Origin: UBA11400 sp964550435
GTDB lineage: Bacteria > Bacteroidota > Rhodothermia > Balneolales > HLUCCA01
Assembly (NCBI GenBank): GCA_964550435.1
Contig: CAZJZI010000001.1
Span: 70,215 to 134,214, forward strand
Reading direction: 5' to 3'
Length of the DNA: 64,000 nucleotides
The position numbers and the translations under genes are program-made. The notes beneath the pieces are model-generated. The model was not told the origin of the DNA, made no database searches, and was given only the letters and a program-made list of their open reading frames with translations. Below, piece after piece: positions 45,086 through 54,334 of the stretch; within the stretch, counting starts at the first letter, position 1, and every line of letters begins with the position of its first letter.

Positions 45086-47029
45086 ATGAAAAAAAGCATC
45101 TTTTTGACCGCTTTATCCCTGTTTGTACCCTTGATTATGGTCGCTCAAACAACTTGGGAGCGTCCTTTTGTAAATCCAATCGATATTGAACTACCACAAG
45201 AATACCTGCGTGCCATCGATAAAGGAACCAGAAATACTGATGGGACTCCAGGCCCGAATTACTGGCAGCAACGCGCTGACTACACCATCAAGGCAACTTT
45301 ACATCCTGATAAGAATCTGGTCGAGGGTAAGGTCTCTATTACGTATTACAACAATTCTCCGGATTCTTTGAGGATGTTACACATGGATCTAGACCTTAAT
45401 ACGCATAAGGAAGGAGCCCTTAGAAATGAAAACGCCGAAGTAACAGATGCAGTTACTGTACTGGGTGTCAGTGCAAACGGACAGGCTCTTGCAGCAGGTG
45501 GACGTAGTGGATTCAGATACATGATCATGGGGACGCGTATGGTTCTGGTACTACCAGAAGCTGTGGCCCCAGGTCAGACAGTCGATCTTGAAGTTGATTG
45601 GACACTTGATATACCACAAGCCGGTGCAGGTGGACGTATGGGTTATGATTCCGGGAACGTGTTTTTCCTTGCGTACTGGTACCCAAGAATGGCTGTTTAT
45701 GATGATTTGATTGGCTGGCACCCGGATCCATTTCTTTCACGTGCCGAGTTTTATCATGGTTTCGCAAATTACTCGATTGAAATATCGGCCCCTGGTAACT
45801 GGGTTGTCATGAGCACCGGTGAGTTTCTGAATCCAGAAGAAACCCTTGCTGAAGATGTTCTTTCACGATACCGTCAAGCGGCACAAAGCGATGAAATCAT
45901 TCAGGTTGTTGGTCCGGAACAGTTCGGAGAAGCAGCAACCTCCGGATCAGCTACCGATACGTTGACATGGAAATTCTACGCCAAAGACGTCCGTGATATT
46001 GCTTTCTCAGCGACACGGGAGTCCATTTGGGATAGCGGTCGTACCTCTGTGGGCGACAAAGACGGCGACGGCGACGAGGATTACATTCAGGTACACTCTT
46101 TTTGGCGTGAAAGTGCACCATTTTGGGCGAAATCTGCCGAATACCAGCAGCATGCGATCAATTTCTTGTCCCGCTATACAGGTTTTTCATATCCATGGCC
46201 ACACATGACTGCAGTCGAAGCTGCAAATATTATCGGCGGAGGGATGGAATTTCCAATGATGACCATCATCGGGGATTACAATCGTGCGGGGGCCAATGCA
46301 CTTTATAGTGTCACTTTGCATGAACTAGCGCACATGTGGATACCATTGATCGTGAGTACCGATGAGCGTCGTTACAGCTGGTTCGATGAAGGATATACTG
46401 TATTTCAGACGGACTCTGGAAAACTGGAGTATATTCCAGGTGTTGATCACCGCGAAATGACCCGAAACAGCTACCTGGGTTTCGCCAGAACTGCACAAGA
46501 AGGCGAGATGATGCGATGGTCTGACTATCAGTATACACCGGCTGCTTTCGGGGTTGCTTCTTACCCTAAACCTGCCACGATTTTGACCGCATTGAAAGGT
46601 GTTTTGGGCGAAGAAAAGTTCATGGAAGTCCATCGTGCTCTGTTTGACCAATGGAATTTCAAACTTTTGAGTGTATACGACTGGTTTTCGTTTGTCGAGA
46701 CCGTGTCTGGTGAGGATCTTTATTGGTTCTGGAGGAGCTGGTATTTCGAAACATGGACTATGGATCAGGAAATAGTTCGTGTTGAGCAAGATCGCAATGG
46801 TTCTGTGGTAACTGTACGCGATAATGGATTCGCCGTAATGCCCGTTGATTTAACCATCACTTTACGCAACGGTGAAGTTCACACGCACCGCCATGGAGTT
46901 CAAAACTGGTTGGCCGGTCAACGCGAAGCACAGATTCGTATTCCTCACCGCAATGTGGCCAAAATCGAAATTGATGCGGAGCGTCACTATCCTGACACCG
47001 ATCGTTCGAACAACGTCTGGAATCGATAA
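45086..47029 (+). CDS. M1-family metallopeptidase
   Basis: A 647-residue secreted zinc peptidase with a signal peptide to about 20 (LIMVAQTTW). The zinc motif HELAHMW is near 412-418, with the third ligand Glu in SWFDEGYTVF about 18 residues on. The substrate motif GGGMEFPM replaces the textbook GAMEN, as in many M1 peptidases of this group. The N-terminal part is the beta-rich saddle domain. Likely a periplasmic or surface aminopeptidase. Its terminator is shared with the convergent nucleotidase gene. Confidence 0.9.
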   Translation: MKKSIFLTALSLFVPLIMVAQTTWERPFVNPIDIELPQEYLRAIDKGTRNTDGTPGPNYWQQRADYTIKATLHPDKNLVEGKVSITYYNNSPDSLRMLHMDLDLNTHKEGALRNENAEVTDAVTVLGVSANGQALAAGGRSGFRYMIMGTRMVLVLPEAVAPGQTVDLEVDWTLDIPQAGAGGRMGYDSGNVFFLAYWYPRMAVYDDLIGWHPDPFLSRAEFYHGFANYSIEISAPGNWVVMSTGEFLNPEETLAEDVLSRYRQAAQSDEIIQVVGPEQFGEAATSGSATDTLTWKFYAKDVRDIAFSATRESIWDSGRTSVGDKDGDGDEDYIQVHSFWRESAPFWAKSAEYQQHAINFLSRYTGFSYPWPHMTAVEAANIIGGGMEFPMMTIIGDYNRAGANALYSVTLHELAHMWIPLIVSTDERRYSWFDEGYTVFQTDSGKLEYIPGVDHREMTRNSYLGFARTAQEGEMMRWSDYQYTPAAFGVASYPKPATILTALKGVLGEEKFMEVHRALFDQWNFKLLSVYDWFSFVETVSGEDLYWFWRSWYFETWTMDQEIVRVEQDRNGSVVTVRDNGFAVMPVDLTITLRNGEVHTHRHGVQNWLAGQREAQIRIPHRNVAKIEIDAERHYPDTDRSNNVWNR

Positions 47030-47057
47030 CGATCGAATTAATCTCTGGTTGATATAT

Positions 47058-47090
47058 AAAAGGCCATCTGTGATGAACAGGTGACCTTTT
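47058..47090. terminator. Candidate bidirectional terminator between convergent genes
   Basis: Bases 47058-47070 pair with 47078-47090 (six pairs, one mismatch, six pairs) around a 7-base loop. The T-tracts are short on both strands. It lies between the M1 peptidase and the nucleotidase. Confidence 0.55.
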
Positions 47091-47120
47091 ATGATGATTA
47101 GAACGATCGATTTGCTAATT

Positions 47121-48806
47121 TTACCATACAAAACGCCAGTTATTAACAAATACATCCTGTGTGGAGAGAGAGTCCTGCTCAGAGAGGTATTCTTCCAGCA
47201 TCGTTCTTACCGAAATGTCTGATTCCCAGGTAACCGGTGACTGCGCTAACATGGTATAGCCACCACCACCTTCACCGCGATATGAATTTACAGCCATTGT
47301 AAAAGTCTGCGTATCTAATACTCTACTTCCGTTAAAGTTGAGTTTTGTAAGGCGACTTCCTACGGGACGACGTAAATCCAGCTCGTACTCCACACCAGCG
47401 ATACTATCAAAATTGTACCCAGGGATACTTCGATCCTGAACTGGTTGGCCGTTTTCTATTCCAGTGTAAAAACGTGCACTTTGTTCCAGGTACTCGCGTA
47501 ACTGTTTTCCATTGATTTCTATCATATAGAGCATGTTTTCGAAGGGATAAATAGCAGCCATATGCTTGCGGCTGATGTCGCCGGGTCCAAATTGGGCATT
47601 GGTGTTAAACGCAGAAGCGGCAGATAACTGTGCGCCTGTCACTTCTATCTGTACCTTGTGGATGAGATCAACGATAGGATGATCTTCTAAGCGAGCATTT
47701 GTGGCATCCCAACTGTCTGAGGTGGCTGTCAGAGCTTCGTTCACATAGTTTCTCGTCGCTTCATGGTAGGGTTGCATGAGCTCGGTGATGCGTGAAGAAG
47801 CCTGAATATTCTGAACCGAAAACGCACGTGTAACCGCGTCAACAACTTGGACCAAACCTTCATTTGTACGTGTTACAGTGAGTTTCCCTTCACCCAGGTG
47901 TGACGCCCATCGTCCGGCTTGAATTACGGGCACATACACATTCTCGGTTCGCTGGACGTATGAATTCTCGGTCACTCGATGGGAATGTCCAAAGACGAAG
48001 AGATCGATTCCGGGGACAGACTCAAGCAATTCTCGTCCAAAATTCTCCTCTGGTACGTTTGGGTCATTATAAGAAGATCCGGGTTCAAGACCACAGTGAG
48101 CCAGAACGACAATGACTTCAGCACCAGCTGCTCGTGCTTCCTCAACAAAACGGCGACCAGCTTCAACACCATCCACAAAATCCAGTCGACCTTCAACCCG
48201 CGGACGATCCCAAACCATAGAACCCGGTGTGGTTAAACCTACAATTCCGACCTTCACACCACCCACATTGGTGATATGATAGGGTTTGTATGCGGGTTCA
48301 GTCGTACCGTAATGATACACATTTGCCGCCAGATACTCGATATTTGGTGACTGTTCCAAACGCTTGTTCAAATACTCAATTCCAAAGTTAAACTCATGGT
48401 TTCCAAGTACAAAAGCGTCATAATCCATTGCTTCGGCGGCCTTTAGCAGTGGATAATAGGGTGTCGTGGTGTCAGCATTGGCATAATAGGCTGCCAATTG
48501 GTTACCCTGAAGCCAGTCACCAGCATCTATAAGCAGAGTATATGGTTGAACTGCACGCACAGAGTCGACCAATGTCGCTACTTTTGCGATACCGTATCGT
48601 TCCTCTGCGGTGTCGGTGTTATAGTCCCATGGAACCACCCAGCCATGTAAATCGGTAGATGTCAGTACACTTATGGTCACCGTGTCGCCAACGGCAATAG
48701 GAGCAACCTCGCGTCCGGAGTTTGACTGGCATGAAGTAGCGACAAATGCGCTTATGAAAATAGATATGAGTGCAAAATTTCGAAAAGTGCTTGTAATGTT
48801 GGACAT
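47121..48806 (-). CDS. 5'-nucleotidase/UDP-sugar hydrolase-type lipoprotein
   Basis: 561 residues with a lipoprotein signal (FVATSCQSN, Cys about 27). The metallophosphatase domain shows TSTDLHGWVVPWD, LLIDAGDWLQGNQL, VLGNHEFNFGIEYL and the His pair in VLAHCGLEPG and FGHSHRVTE. The C-terminal half (about 340-555) is the nucleotide-specificity domain with NTNAQFGPGDISRKHMA and YRGEGGGGYTML. It would hydrolyse extracellular nucleotides at the cell surface, together with the alkaline phosphatase supplying phosphate. Confidence 0.9.
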   Translation of the reverse strand: MSNITSTFRNFALISIFISAFVATSCQSNSGREVAPIAVGDTVTISVLTSTDLHGWVVPWDYNTDTAEERYGIAKVATLVDSVRAVQPYTLLIDAGDWLQGNQLAAYYANADTTTPYYPLLKAAEAMDYDAFVLGNHEFNFGIEYLNKRLEQSPNIEYLAANVYHYGTTEPAYKPYHITNVGGVKVGIVGLTTPGSMVWDRPRVEGRLDFVDGVEAGRRFVEEARAAGAEVIVVLAHCGLEPGSSYNDPNVPEENFGRELLESVPGIDLFVFGHSHRVTENSYVQRTENVYVPVIQAGRWASHLGEGKLTVTRTNEGLVQVVDAVTRAFSVQNIQASSRITELMQPYHEATRNYVNEALTATSDSWDATNARLEDHPIVDLIHKVQIEVTGAQLSAASAFNTNAQFGPGDISRKHMAAIYPFENMLYMIEINGKQLREYLEQSARFYTGIENGQPVQDRSIPGYNFDSIAGVEYELDLRRPVGSRLTKLNFNGSRVLDTQTFTMAVNSYRGEGGGGYTMLAQSPVTWESDISVRTMLEEYLSEQDSLSTQDVFVNNWRFVW

Positions 48807-48874
48807 ATAAATCGGGTTTGTTATTATGCCATGATAAAGTTCACAAAATCGCGAAAAATGACGACAAATTCTGT

Positions 48875-48882
48875 TACATTTG
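48875..48882 (+). promoter_or_regulatory. Candidate -7 box for the EVE-dcd operon
   Basis: TACATTTG at 48875-48882 matches TAnnTTTG exactly, 57 bases before the ATG at 48940. No clear -33 element was found, so this is a weak call. Confidence 0.3.
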
Positions 48883-48939
48883 ACCGTTACTTTTTTGCAC
48901 TACATGTAAACCAACACGTTTAGAAATCATTTAGTTTAG

Positions 48940-49422
48940 ATGTCAAAAAGACGCTATTGGCTCATGAAATCGGAGCCCGACGAGTTTGGAATCGATGATC
49001 TAATGAAGGCCGAGAATCAGACAACACGCTGGGAAGGCGTACGAAACTATCAGGCACGAAATTTTATGCGCGACGACATGAAACCCGGTGATGGTGTACT
49101 CTTTTACCACTCCAATGCCAATCCATTGGCAATTATGGGGACGATGAATGTAGTTACCGAATCCTATCCGGACCCTTCACAATTTGATCCCAAGTCAGAC
49201 TATTTTGATCCAAAAAGCAGCGATGATAATCCACGCTGGATGTTGGTTGACGTGAAATTCTCCCAGAAATTTGAAAATCCGGTGTTACGTGAGACCTTGA
49301 TGCAGACGGAAGGACTTGAGGATATGATTTTGCTTCAACGAGGTTCTCGACTTAGTATTAATCCGGTGACGGAACAAGAGTGGAACATCATACATCAATT
49401 AGCCGGCGTAAAACCAGTCTGA
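48940..49422 (+). CDS. EVE domain protein
   Basis: 160 residues, almost all EVE domain. YWLMKSEPDEFGIDDL at the N-terminus, then WEGVRNYQARNFMRDDMKPGD and FYHSNANPLAIMGTM, give the aromatic cage region that binds modified bases, related to the PUA and YTH families. The partner base (for example a modified cytosine) cannot be told from sequence. It starts an operon with dcd one base downstream, a BFD-type protein and rsmE. Confidence 0.9.
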   Translation: MSKRRYWLMKSEPDEFGIDDLMKAENQTTRWEGVRNYQARNFMRDDMKPGDGVLFYHSNANPLAIMGTMNVVTESYPDPSQFDPKSDYFDPKSSDDNPRWMLVDVKFSQKFENPVLRETLMQTEGLEDMILLQRGSRLSINPVTEQEWNIIHQLAGVKPV

Positions 49423-49423
49423 T

Positions 49424-50629
49424 ATGGCACAAAATGACCCCATATATCTCAGAACCAAAGGTGTTCTGCCCATTCAACGAATCAAATTGCTTCACGAACT
49501 TGGAGTGATCACTACTCCCAAAGAGTTTCCACTTCAGGAAGGGCAGTTTCAACCCAATTCGCTGGACCTGCGTCTGGGTACAATTGCTCATCGGGTAAGA
49601 TGCAGTTTTTTGCCAGAAAATGAATCCGTTGAAGATAAGCTTAAAAAGCTGACGCAACATTCGTTTTCCATCGATGAAGGAGCAGTACTTGAACCCAACT
49701 GCACCTACATCATTCCTTTACTCGAAGAACTTCACCTACCTGATAATTCGATATACTCACAGTTCAAGAAAGGTGGAAAGGGTAAATCTGAACCTGCGGT
49801 AATTTTCACAGAGGAAAAACTTTCCGCCAGAACGAATCCCAAAAGTTCAACAGGACGTCTGGATATTTTTACCCGTGTGATCACTGATTATTCACATCGA
49901 TTTGAAGAAATCGTACCTGGATATACCGGCAAACTTTATTTGGAGGTCGTTCCTAAGTCATTTCCGATTAGGGTCCGCACGGGACAACGTCTCAATCAAC
50001 TGCGTATTCGTCATGGATTTTCATTGTTGTCTGACGAAGACATCTTGCGTACGCACCATAGTGATCCGTTTCTGTTCACCGATAGTGTTAACCCAGTTCC
50101 AATTGATGATCTCAAGGTAAACAATGGGCTCTTTATGAGCGTCAGTCTTCAAAGTGAGAAAGGAAATGTAGTTGGATATAAAGCCAAGAAGAATCGTGAT
50201 CTGATCGATCTTGATATGATCAATCATTACAAAGTATCCGAATTTTGGGATCCGATTTATACCAATCAGGACGACTATCTTATCCTCGAGCCCGAAGCAT
50301 TCTACATATTTGCATCCAAAGAACGATGTCGAATTCCAGCTCATTTAGCAGCAGAAATGGTGCCTTACGATACCGGGTCGGGTGAACTCAGAACACATTA
50401 TGCCGGATTCTTTGACAGTGGTTTTGGTGGTAGAAAATCAGAGGGTGGTGCCAGAGCTGTTCTCGAAGTCCGCTCCCATGACGTACCGTTTCTGATCGAA
50501 GATGGGCAAACTTTTTTCCGGATGGTTTTTGAGCCAAATACCGAGATCCCTGAACTTATTTACGGCCGTGACATTGAAAGTAACTATCAAGGCCAGGACC
50601 TGAAACTAAGTAAACATTTCAAAGATTAG
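49424..50629 (+). CDS. dcd: dCTP deaminase, long two-domain form
   Basis: 401 residues, about twice the usual Dcd. The N-terminal half holds LSARTNPKSSTGRLDIFTRV (about 123-142) and the GYTGKLYLEVVPKSFPIRV segment (about 164-182), as in dUTPase/Dcd folds. A second, related half follows (about 205-401). It matches the long bacterial 2'-deoxycytidine 5'-triphosphate deaminase family. It makes dUTP from dCTP for thymidylate synthesis. Starts one base after the EVE gene stop (TGATATG). The second half lacks an obvious repeat of the catalytic motif and could be structural. Confidence 0.85.
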   Translation: MAQNDPIYLRTKGVLPIQRIKLLHELGVITTPKEFPLQEGQFQPNSLDLRLGTIAHRVRCSFLPENESVEDKLKKLTQHSFSIDEGAVLEPNCTYIIPLLEELHLPDNSIYSQFKKGGKGKSEPAVIFTEEKLSARTNPKSSTGRLDIFTRVITDYSHRFEEIVPGYTGKLYLEVVPKSFPIRVRTGQRLNQLRIRHGFSLLSDEDILRTHHSDPFLFTDSVNPVPIDDLKVNNGLFMSVSLQSEKGNVVGYKAKKNRDLIDLDMINHYKVSEFWDPIYTNQDDYLILEPEAFYIFASKERCRIPAHLAAEMVPYDTGSGELRTHYAGFFDSGFGGRKSEGGARAVLEVRSHDVPFLIEDGQTFFRMVFEPNTEIPELIYGRDIESNYQGQDLKLSKHFKD

Positions 50630-50631
50630 AG

Positions 50632-50859
50632 ATGAATCCAAAAGCCAAGACTGTCACACGCTGCGTGTGTCGCTACCGGACGTTTGAGCAAATCCGATTG
50701 CTAATGGACACCTACGAATTGTCTACTCTAAAGGAAGTAATGGATAAGAAAATCGCTGGTGATAACTGCGGTATGTGTCGACCATACATCTCAAACATGA
50801 TCAAAACAGGTCAAATGACGTTCGCTCCGGGCGAAGTAGACCCTGATTTCAATGAGTAG
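50632..50859 (+). CDS. BFD-like [2Fe-2S]-binding protein
   Basis: 75 residues with four Cys in the BFD pattern: Cys-x-Cys at RCVCRY near the N-terminus and Cys-x2-Cys at NCGMCRP near residue 44. This family binds a [2Fe-2S] cluster and includes bacterioferritin-associated ferredoxin and NAD(P)H-dependent reductase modules. The partner is unknown. It overlaps neither neighbour: the ATG follows the dcd stop by two bases and the stop is three bases before rsmE. Confidence 0.75.
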   Translation: MNPKAKTVTRCVCRYRTFEQIRLLMDTYELSTLKEVMDKKIAGDNCGMCRPYISNMIKTGQMTFAPGEVDPDFNE

Positions 50860-50862
50860 ACC

Positions 50863-51606
50863 ATGAATCTGTTCTATTTTCCGGATCTTCAACATGGCGA
50901 TGACATCACCGAGTTTAAAAGTGATGAAGTTCAGCACATTGTTAAAGTACTTCGAAATGGTCCGGGAGATGAACTTCTTGCCACAAATGGGAAGGGTTGG
51001 GCATTCAGACTTAAAATTCTGGAAACATCCAAGAAGTCAATTCGGTGTGAAGTACTCAATTCAAAATTGTATGAGCGACTTCCGCATCATAACCTGCATA
51101 TTGGATTTGGAGTACTGAGGCTTCGCGATCGCCTGGAATTTGCCATAGAAAAGGCCGTTGAACTCGGAGTAGGATGTATCCATCTCATTCAGGCTGATCG
51201 GTCTGAACGCTCAAAGTTGAAACCCGATCGGCTGGACGCAATTGCAGCGTCTGCAATGAAGCAGTCTCTACAGGTATATAAACCCGATGTAGCCATTCAC
51301 AACTCACTTGACGCCTTCCTGAAGACATTTTCGGGTACTGTTATCGCTGCACATGAAATGAGTGTAGACCCGATTCAGAAGTATCTTAAACCCGGAATCC
51401 TGGATGATAAACTGGCTATACTTGTCGGTCCAGAGGGTGGATTTTCGGACCGGGAAACAGAAACTCTGGAATCAAGAAAGATTCCGATGGTATCACTTGG
51501 ACCGATTCGGATGCGTGCTGAATCGGCCGTTGTTAAGCTCATCTCGATTGTGAACAACGCAGCTGCCAAATCTGACGGGCTCCAACTCTACAAAGACCCT
51601 GTCTAA
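50863..51606 (+). CDS. rsmE: 16S rRNA (uracil1498-N3)-methyltransferase
   Basis: RsmE methylates U1498 of 16S rRNA. 247 residues, with the SPOUT-type deep knot: ILVGPEGGFSDRE near 187-199 and LGPIRMRAESAVVKL near 213-227, the two SAM-binding stretches of the family. The N-terminal RNA-binding part contains HIVKVLRNGPGDELLATNG. Last gene of the EVE-dcd run. Confidence 0.93.
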   Translation: MNLFYFPDLQHGDDITEFKSDEVQHIVKVLRNGPGDELLATNGKGWAFRLKILETSKKSIRCEVLNSKLYERLPHHNLHIGFGVLRLRDRLEFAIEKAVELGVGCIHLIQADRSERSKLKPDRLDAIAASAMKQSLQVYKPDVAIHNSLDAFLKTFSGTVIAAHEMSVDPIQKYLKPGILDDKLAILVGPEGGFSDRETETLESRKIPMVSLGPIRMRAESAVVKLISIVNNAAAKSDGLQLYKDPV

Positions 51607-51619
51607 TTACAGGATTTTT
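51598..51619 (+). terminator. Weak terminator after rsmE
   Basis: CCTGT (51598-51602) pairs with ACAGG (51609-51613) over a 6-base loop that includes the stop codon, followed by five T. It stands between rsmE and the convergent DUF2179 gene. The stem is short. Confidence 0.35.
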
Positions 51620-51625
51620 GGTGAT

Positions 51626-52225
51626 TTACTTTCGTTGCATCAATCCGCTGAAGAGTTTTGATGTAGGCTTGGATTCATGGAAAAAATACCCTTCCTTCAC
51701 ACTTCGGACGTCTTCAATCGACATAAATGCCTTGGGATTAAATTCCTTGACTATGTTTACATATTCATCGAGGTCTTTTCGTTTTATCACGCTTATGATT
51801 AGTCGCACACGACCTGAAACTCCAGTAGCTGAAACACTGGTCACGCCAAAATTGTGCTCTCGAAGATAGTTGATCAAGTCACTGCCGTCTTCAGATGTTA
51901 CCACCCGAACCGAAAGCAATCCAATGGATAATTTGTTCTCCAGGTAGATTCCAACAAAGTTACCGGTAGCGAAACCAGCAGCAAATGCGAAATAACTCAT
52001 CACGTTACCCAGATTCATGACGATCTGGCTGATTGCGAAAAGCCAGATCAAACTTTCAAAGAATCCGACCAGAGGTGCCAGTTTCCGCATACTGCGGGAC
52101 ACGAAAATGATACGGAGGGTTCCCAGCGCAACATCAATCAGACGTGCCAGGAATATTATACCGGGCAAAATAACCCAGTCGAAAATCACAGGGTCGAAAG
52201 CGTCCCTGATGTCCAGTAGGTTCAT
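51626..52225 (-). CDS. DUF2179/UPF0316-family membrane protein
   Basis: 199 residues. Three hydrophobic helices at about 18-36, 50-78 and 84-106 (the family pattern FARLIDVALGTLRIIFVSR and GFATGNFVGIYLE), then a soluble DUF2179-type domain at about 110-185 with LREHNFGVTSVSATGVSGR and VRLIISVIKRKDL. The family is widespread and its role unknown. It follows the Ctp protease gene by 48 bases. Confidence 0.85.
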   Translation of the reverse strand: MNLLDIRDAFDPVIFDWVILPGIIFLARLIDVALGTLRIIFVSRSMRKLAPLVGFFESLIWLFAISQIVMNLGNVMSYFAFAAGFATGNFVGIYLENKLSIGLLSVRVVTSEDGSDLINYLREHNFGVTSVSATGVSGRVRLIISVIKRKDLDEYVNIVKEFNPKAFMSIEDVRSVKEGYFFHESKPTSKLFSGLMQRK

Positions 52226-52273
52226 ATTTCAATCAGACAGATGTCTGTTTTAAAGCAAATGGGTAATGTAAAA

Positions 52274-54199
52274 TTAATTTTGTTGTTGAGGCTGTGGGCG
52301 AAGGGGAGACGCGTTAACAGGTGTCTGATCTCTCATAGACTGTTTTACATAAGCCTGAAGGTCTGAAACCTCTCCCCAGAGTTCTACGGCATCCTTGAGT
52401 GTTACATCAAAAATCTCGTTAAAAACCTGAAAGTAATGCTGTGTATCCCAAAGTTGACGAGAAAGTTCAGCTTTGAGAGAGCCTTCCAAAATCCATCGGT
52501 CCTTCTCGAAAGCGGCCGGGTTAACAAACATACTGTCGCCCTTAACCACTGGTTCGTACAGGGCAACTGTATCGGTCATAATCATACCGGCAGTGGTCAT
52601 TTTATTTTTAAACTCTTCAACCTGTGCATCACTCCAGCTGAAATCGGTAAGGAATCGATCAAAATCATCTTTCCATTCACTGCGCACCTGATCACCATTT
52701 TGATCCATAAAGCTACGAACGAAATCCGTATTCAGGTTTTTTTGGCGCATAAAGGCAAAGACAAAACTACGTGTCGTGTCACGCTGCAGGATGTGATCTG
52801 GTAGGATTCCACCTCCACCATAGATCTCACGACCTGAACGGGTTTTGTATTTCAAAGAGTCTGGAACATTCTGTGCAAAATGCTCGGCATCAGACAATGC
52901 ATCATCTTCGCGCTCATACAATTCATACGCGTACGCTTCACGCCCTTCAAAGAATGGTTTTTGGATCAGTCGTCCAGAAGGAGTCAGGTATTTTGAAGTT
53001 GTGATTCTCACACTTGAATTATCGACCAGCGAGTATTCAACCTGAACAAGGCCTTTTCCATAGGTTCTTCGACCAACAATCAAACCGCGGTCAAAATCCT
53101 GAATGGCTCCAGCAACGATTTCACTACCTGAAGCGGACCCTTCATCTACCAGCACGATCAATGGCATGTCGGTGTAACGTCCGTTACGCTGTGTCTGGTA
53201 ATCGGACACAAATCGTGCATGACGACTTTCTGTACGAACAATAGGAGTATTGGCAGGGAAAAACTCGCCAACGATTCTGAATGCTTGAATCAGATATCCA
53301 CCCGGATTATTACGAAGGTCAAGAACCAGCTTCTCCATACCGGATTCTTCGAGACCAACCATAGCTTCCATAAACTCATCGTAGGTTGTAGAAGCGAAGT
53401 TGCTGATTTTCAGATATCCCGTTTGGTTGTCGAGCATATAACTGGCATCGACCGTGTACAGAGGAATATCATCACGTTCTATAGCGAAATTAAGCGTATT
53501 CGCCATCCGTGGGCGTTTGATGACCACGTTGACAATAGATCCTTTTTCACCTCGAAGGGTACGTAGGACCTGATTCTGTGTGAATCCAATTGCTGTTTTC
53601 CCGTCAATCTCTATGATCCGGTCGCCTGACTGGATTCCAAGTTTATCTGATGGACCACCTGTTATCGCTGAAATCACGGTAATAGTATCTTCCAGAATGT
53701 CAAACTGTACGCCTATTCCCTGAAACTTACCACTGAATTGCTCTTGTTCACGTTCGCTACGCTCAGGCTCGAGATAATTGGAGTGCGGATCCAGAATTGA
53801 GAACATTGAAACTACGGCATCATCTGTTCTTGCTGCCATGTCTTCGTCTGGAGAGACTTGATCCAGGAAGCGATATGCCCGCTCGAAATACTGAACAGAC
53901 TCACGAAGACTAGTGATATTAAAGTCTGTGAACAAGGTGTCAAGCGGGGTATCCTTGATATCCAGTTCCTCGTTTTCCAGGCGACGTACGAATCCTTTGA
54001 TACTTGCCTTATACAAGTCGTTGATCTGCACTTCGCTATAGTGGTTATCGAGAATAACCCGTTGAACCTGAATATATTTCTGCAGGTTCATGGTATCTGT
54101 TCGTTCTTCCTTGAATACCTTTTCGTACCCGAGGTACCAGGCGGTTGATAGAACTAACAAAACCAATAGGTTAGGAGCGAGGAATTTTTTAAAAGTCAT
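52274..54199 (-). CDS. S41-family C-terminal processing protease
   Basis: 641 residues. An N-terminal anchor or signal (MTFKKFLAPNLLVLLVLSTAW), then a PDZ domain (about 165-245, with GDRIIEIDGKTAIGFTQNQVL), then the protease core with LVLDLRNNPGGYL, the catalytic Ser in DEGSASGSEI and Lys in GRRTYGKGLVQVEYSL (about 388-403). A C-terminal extension of about 200 residues ends in a Gln/Pro-rich tail. Likely a periplasmic Ctp/Tsp-type protease acting on lipoproteins or peptidoglycan enzymes. About 135 bases upstream contain no other gene. Confidence 0.92.
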   Translation of the reverse strand: MTFKKFLAPNLLVLLVLSTAWYLGYEKVFKEERTDTMNLQKYIQVQRVILDNHYSEVQINDLYKASIKGFVRRLENEELDIKDTPLDTLFTDFNITSLRESVQYFERAYRFLDQVSPDEDMAARTDDAVVSMFSILDPHSNYLEPERSEREQEQFSGKFQGIGVQFDILEDTITVISAITGGPSDKLGIQSGDRIIEIDGKTAIGFTQNQVLRTLRGEKGSIVNVVIKRPRMANTLNFAIERDDIPLYTVDASYMLDNQTGYLKISNFASTTYDEFMEAMVGLEESGMEKLVLDLRNNPGGYLIQAFRIVGEFFPANTPIVRTESRHARFVSDYQTQRNGRYTDMPLIVLVDEGSASGSEIVAGAIQDFDRGLIVGRRTYGKGLVQVEYSLVDNSSVRITTSKYLTPSGRLIQKPFFEGREAYAYELYEREDDALSDAEHFAQNVPDSLKYKTRSGREIYGGGGILPDHILQRDTTRSFVFAFMRQKNLNTDFVRSFMDQNGDQVRSEWKDDFDRFLTDFSWSDAQVEEFKNKMTTAGMIMTDTVALYEPVVKGDSMFVNPAAFEKDRWILEGSLKAELSRQLWDTQHYFQVFNEIFDVTLKDAVELWGEVSDLQAYVKQSMRDQTPVNASPLRPQPQQQN

Positions 54200-54334
54200 A
54201 TGAGCAAATAGTTTCAGCAGTTAGATTTTTGCGAACTCGAAATTGTAACGCTAAATCCTGAGATATGTTTTACATTCAAGTAAAGTAATGCATTTAAAGC
54301 ACAAATAAAGCACTTTTTTACAAAAAATAGGGAT

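Noticed and set aside
54291..54320. Repeated AAAGCAC and T-rich sequence downstream of hslU
   Set aside because: A direct repeat with no GC-rich stem, so no terminator is claimed.
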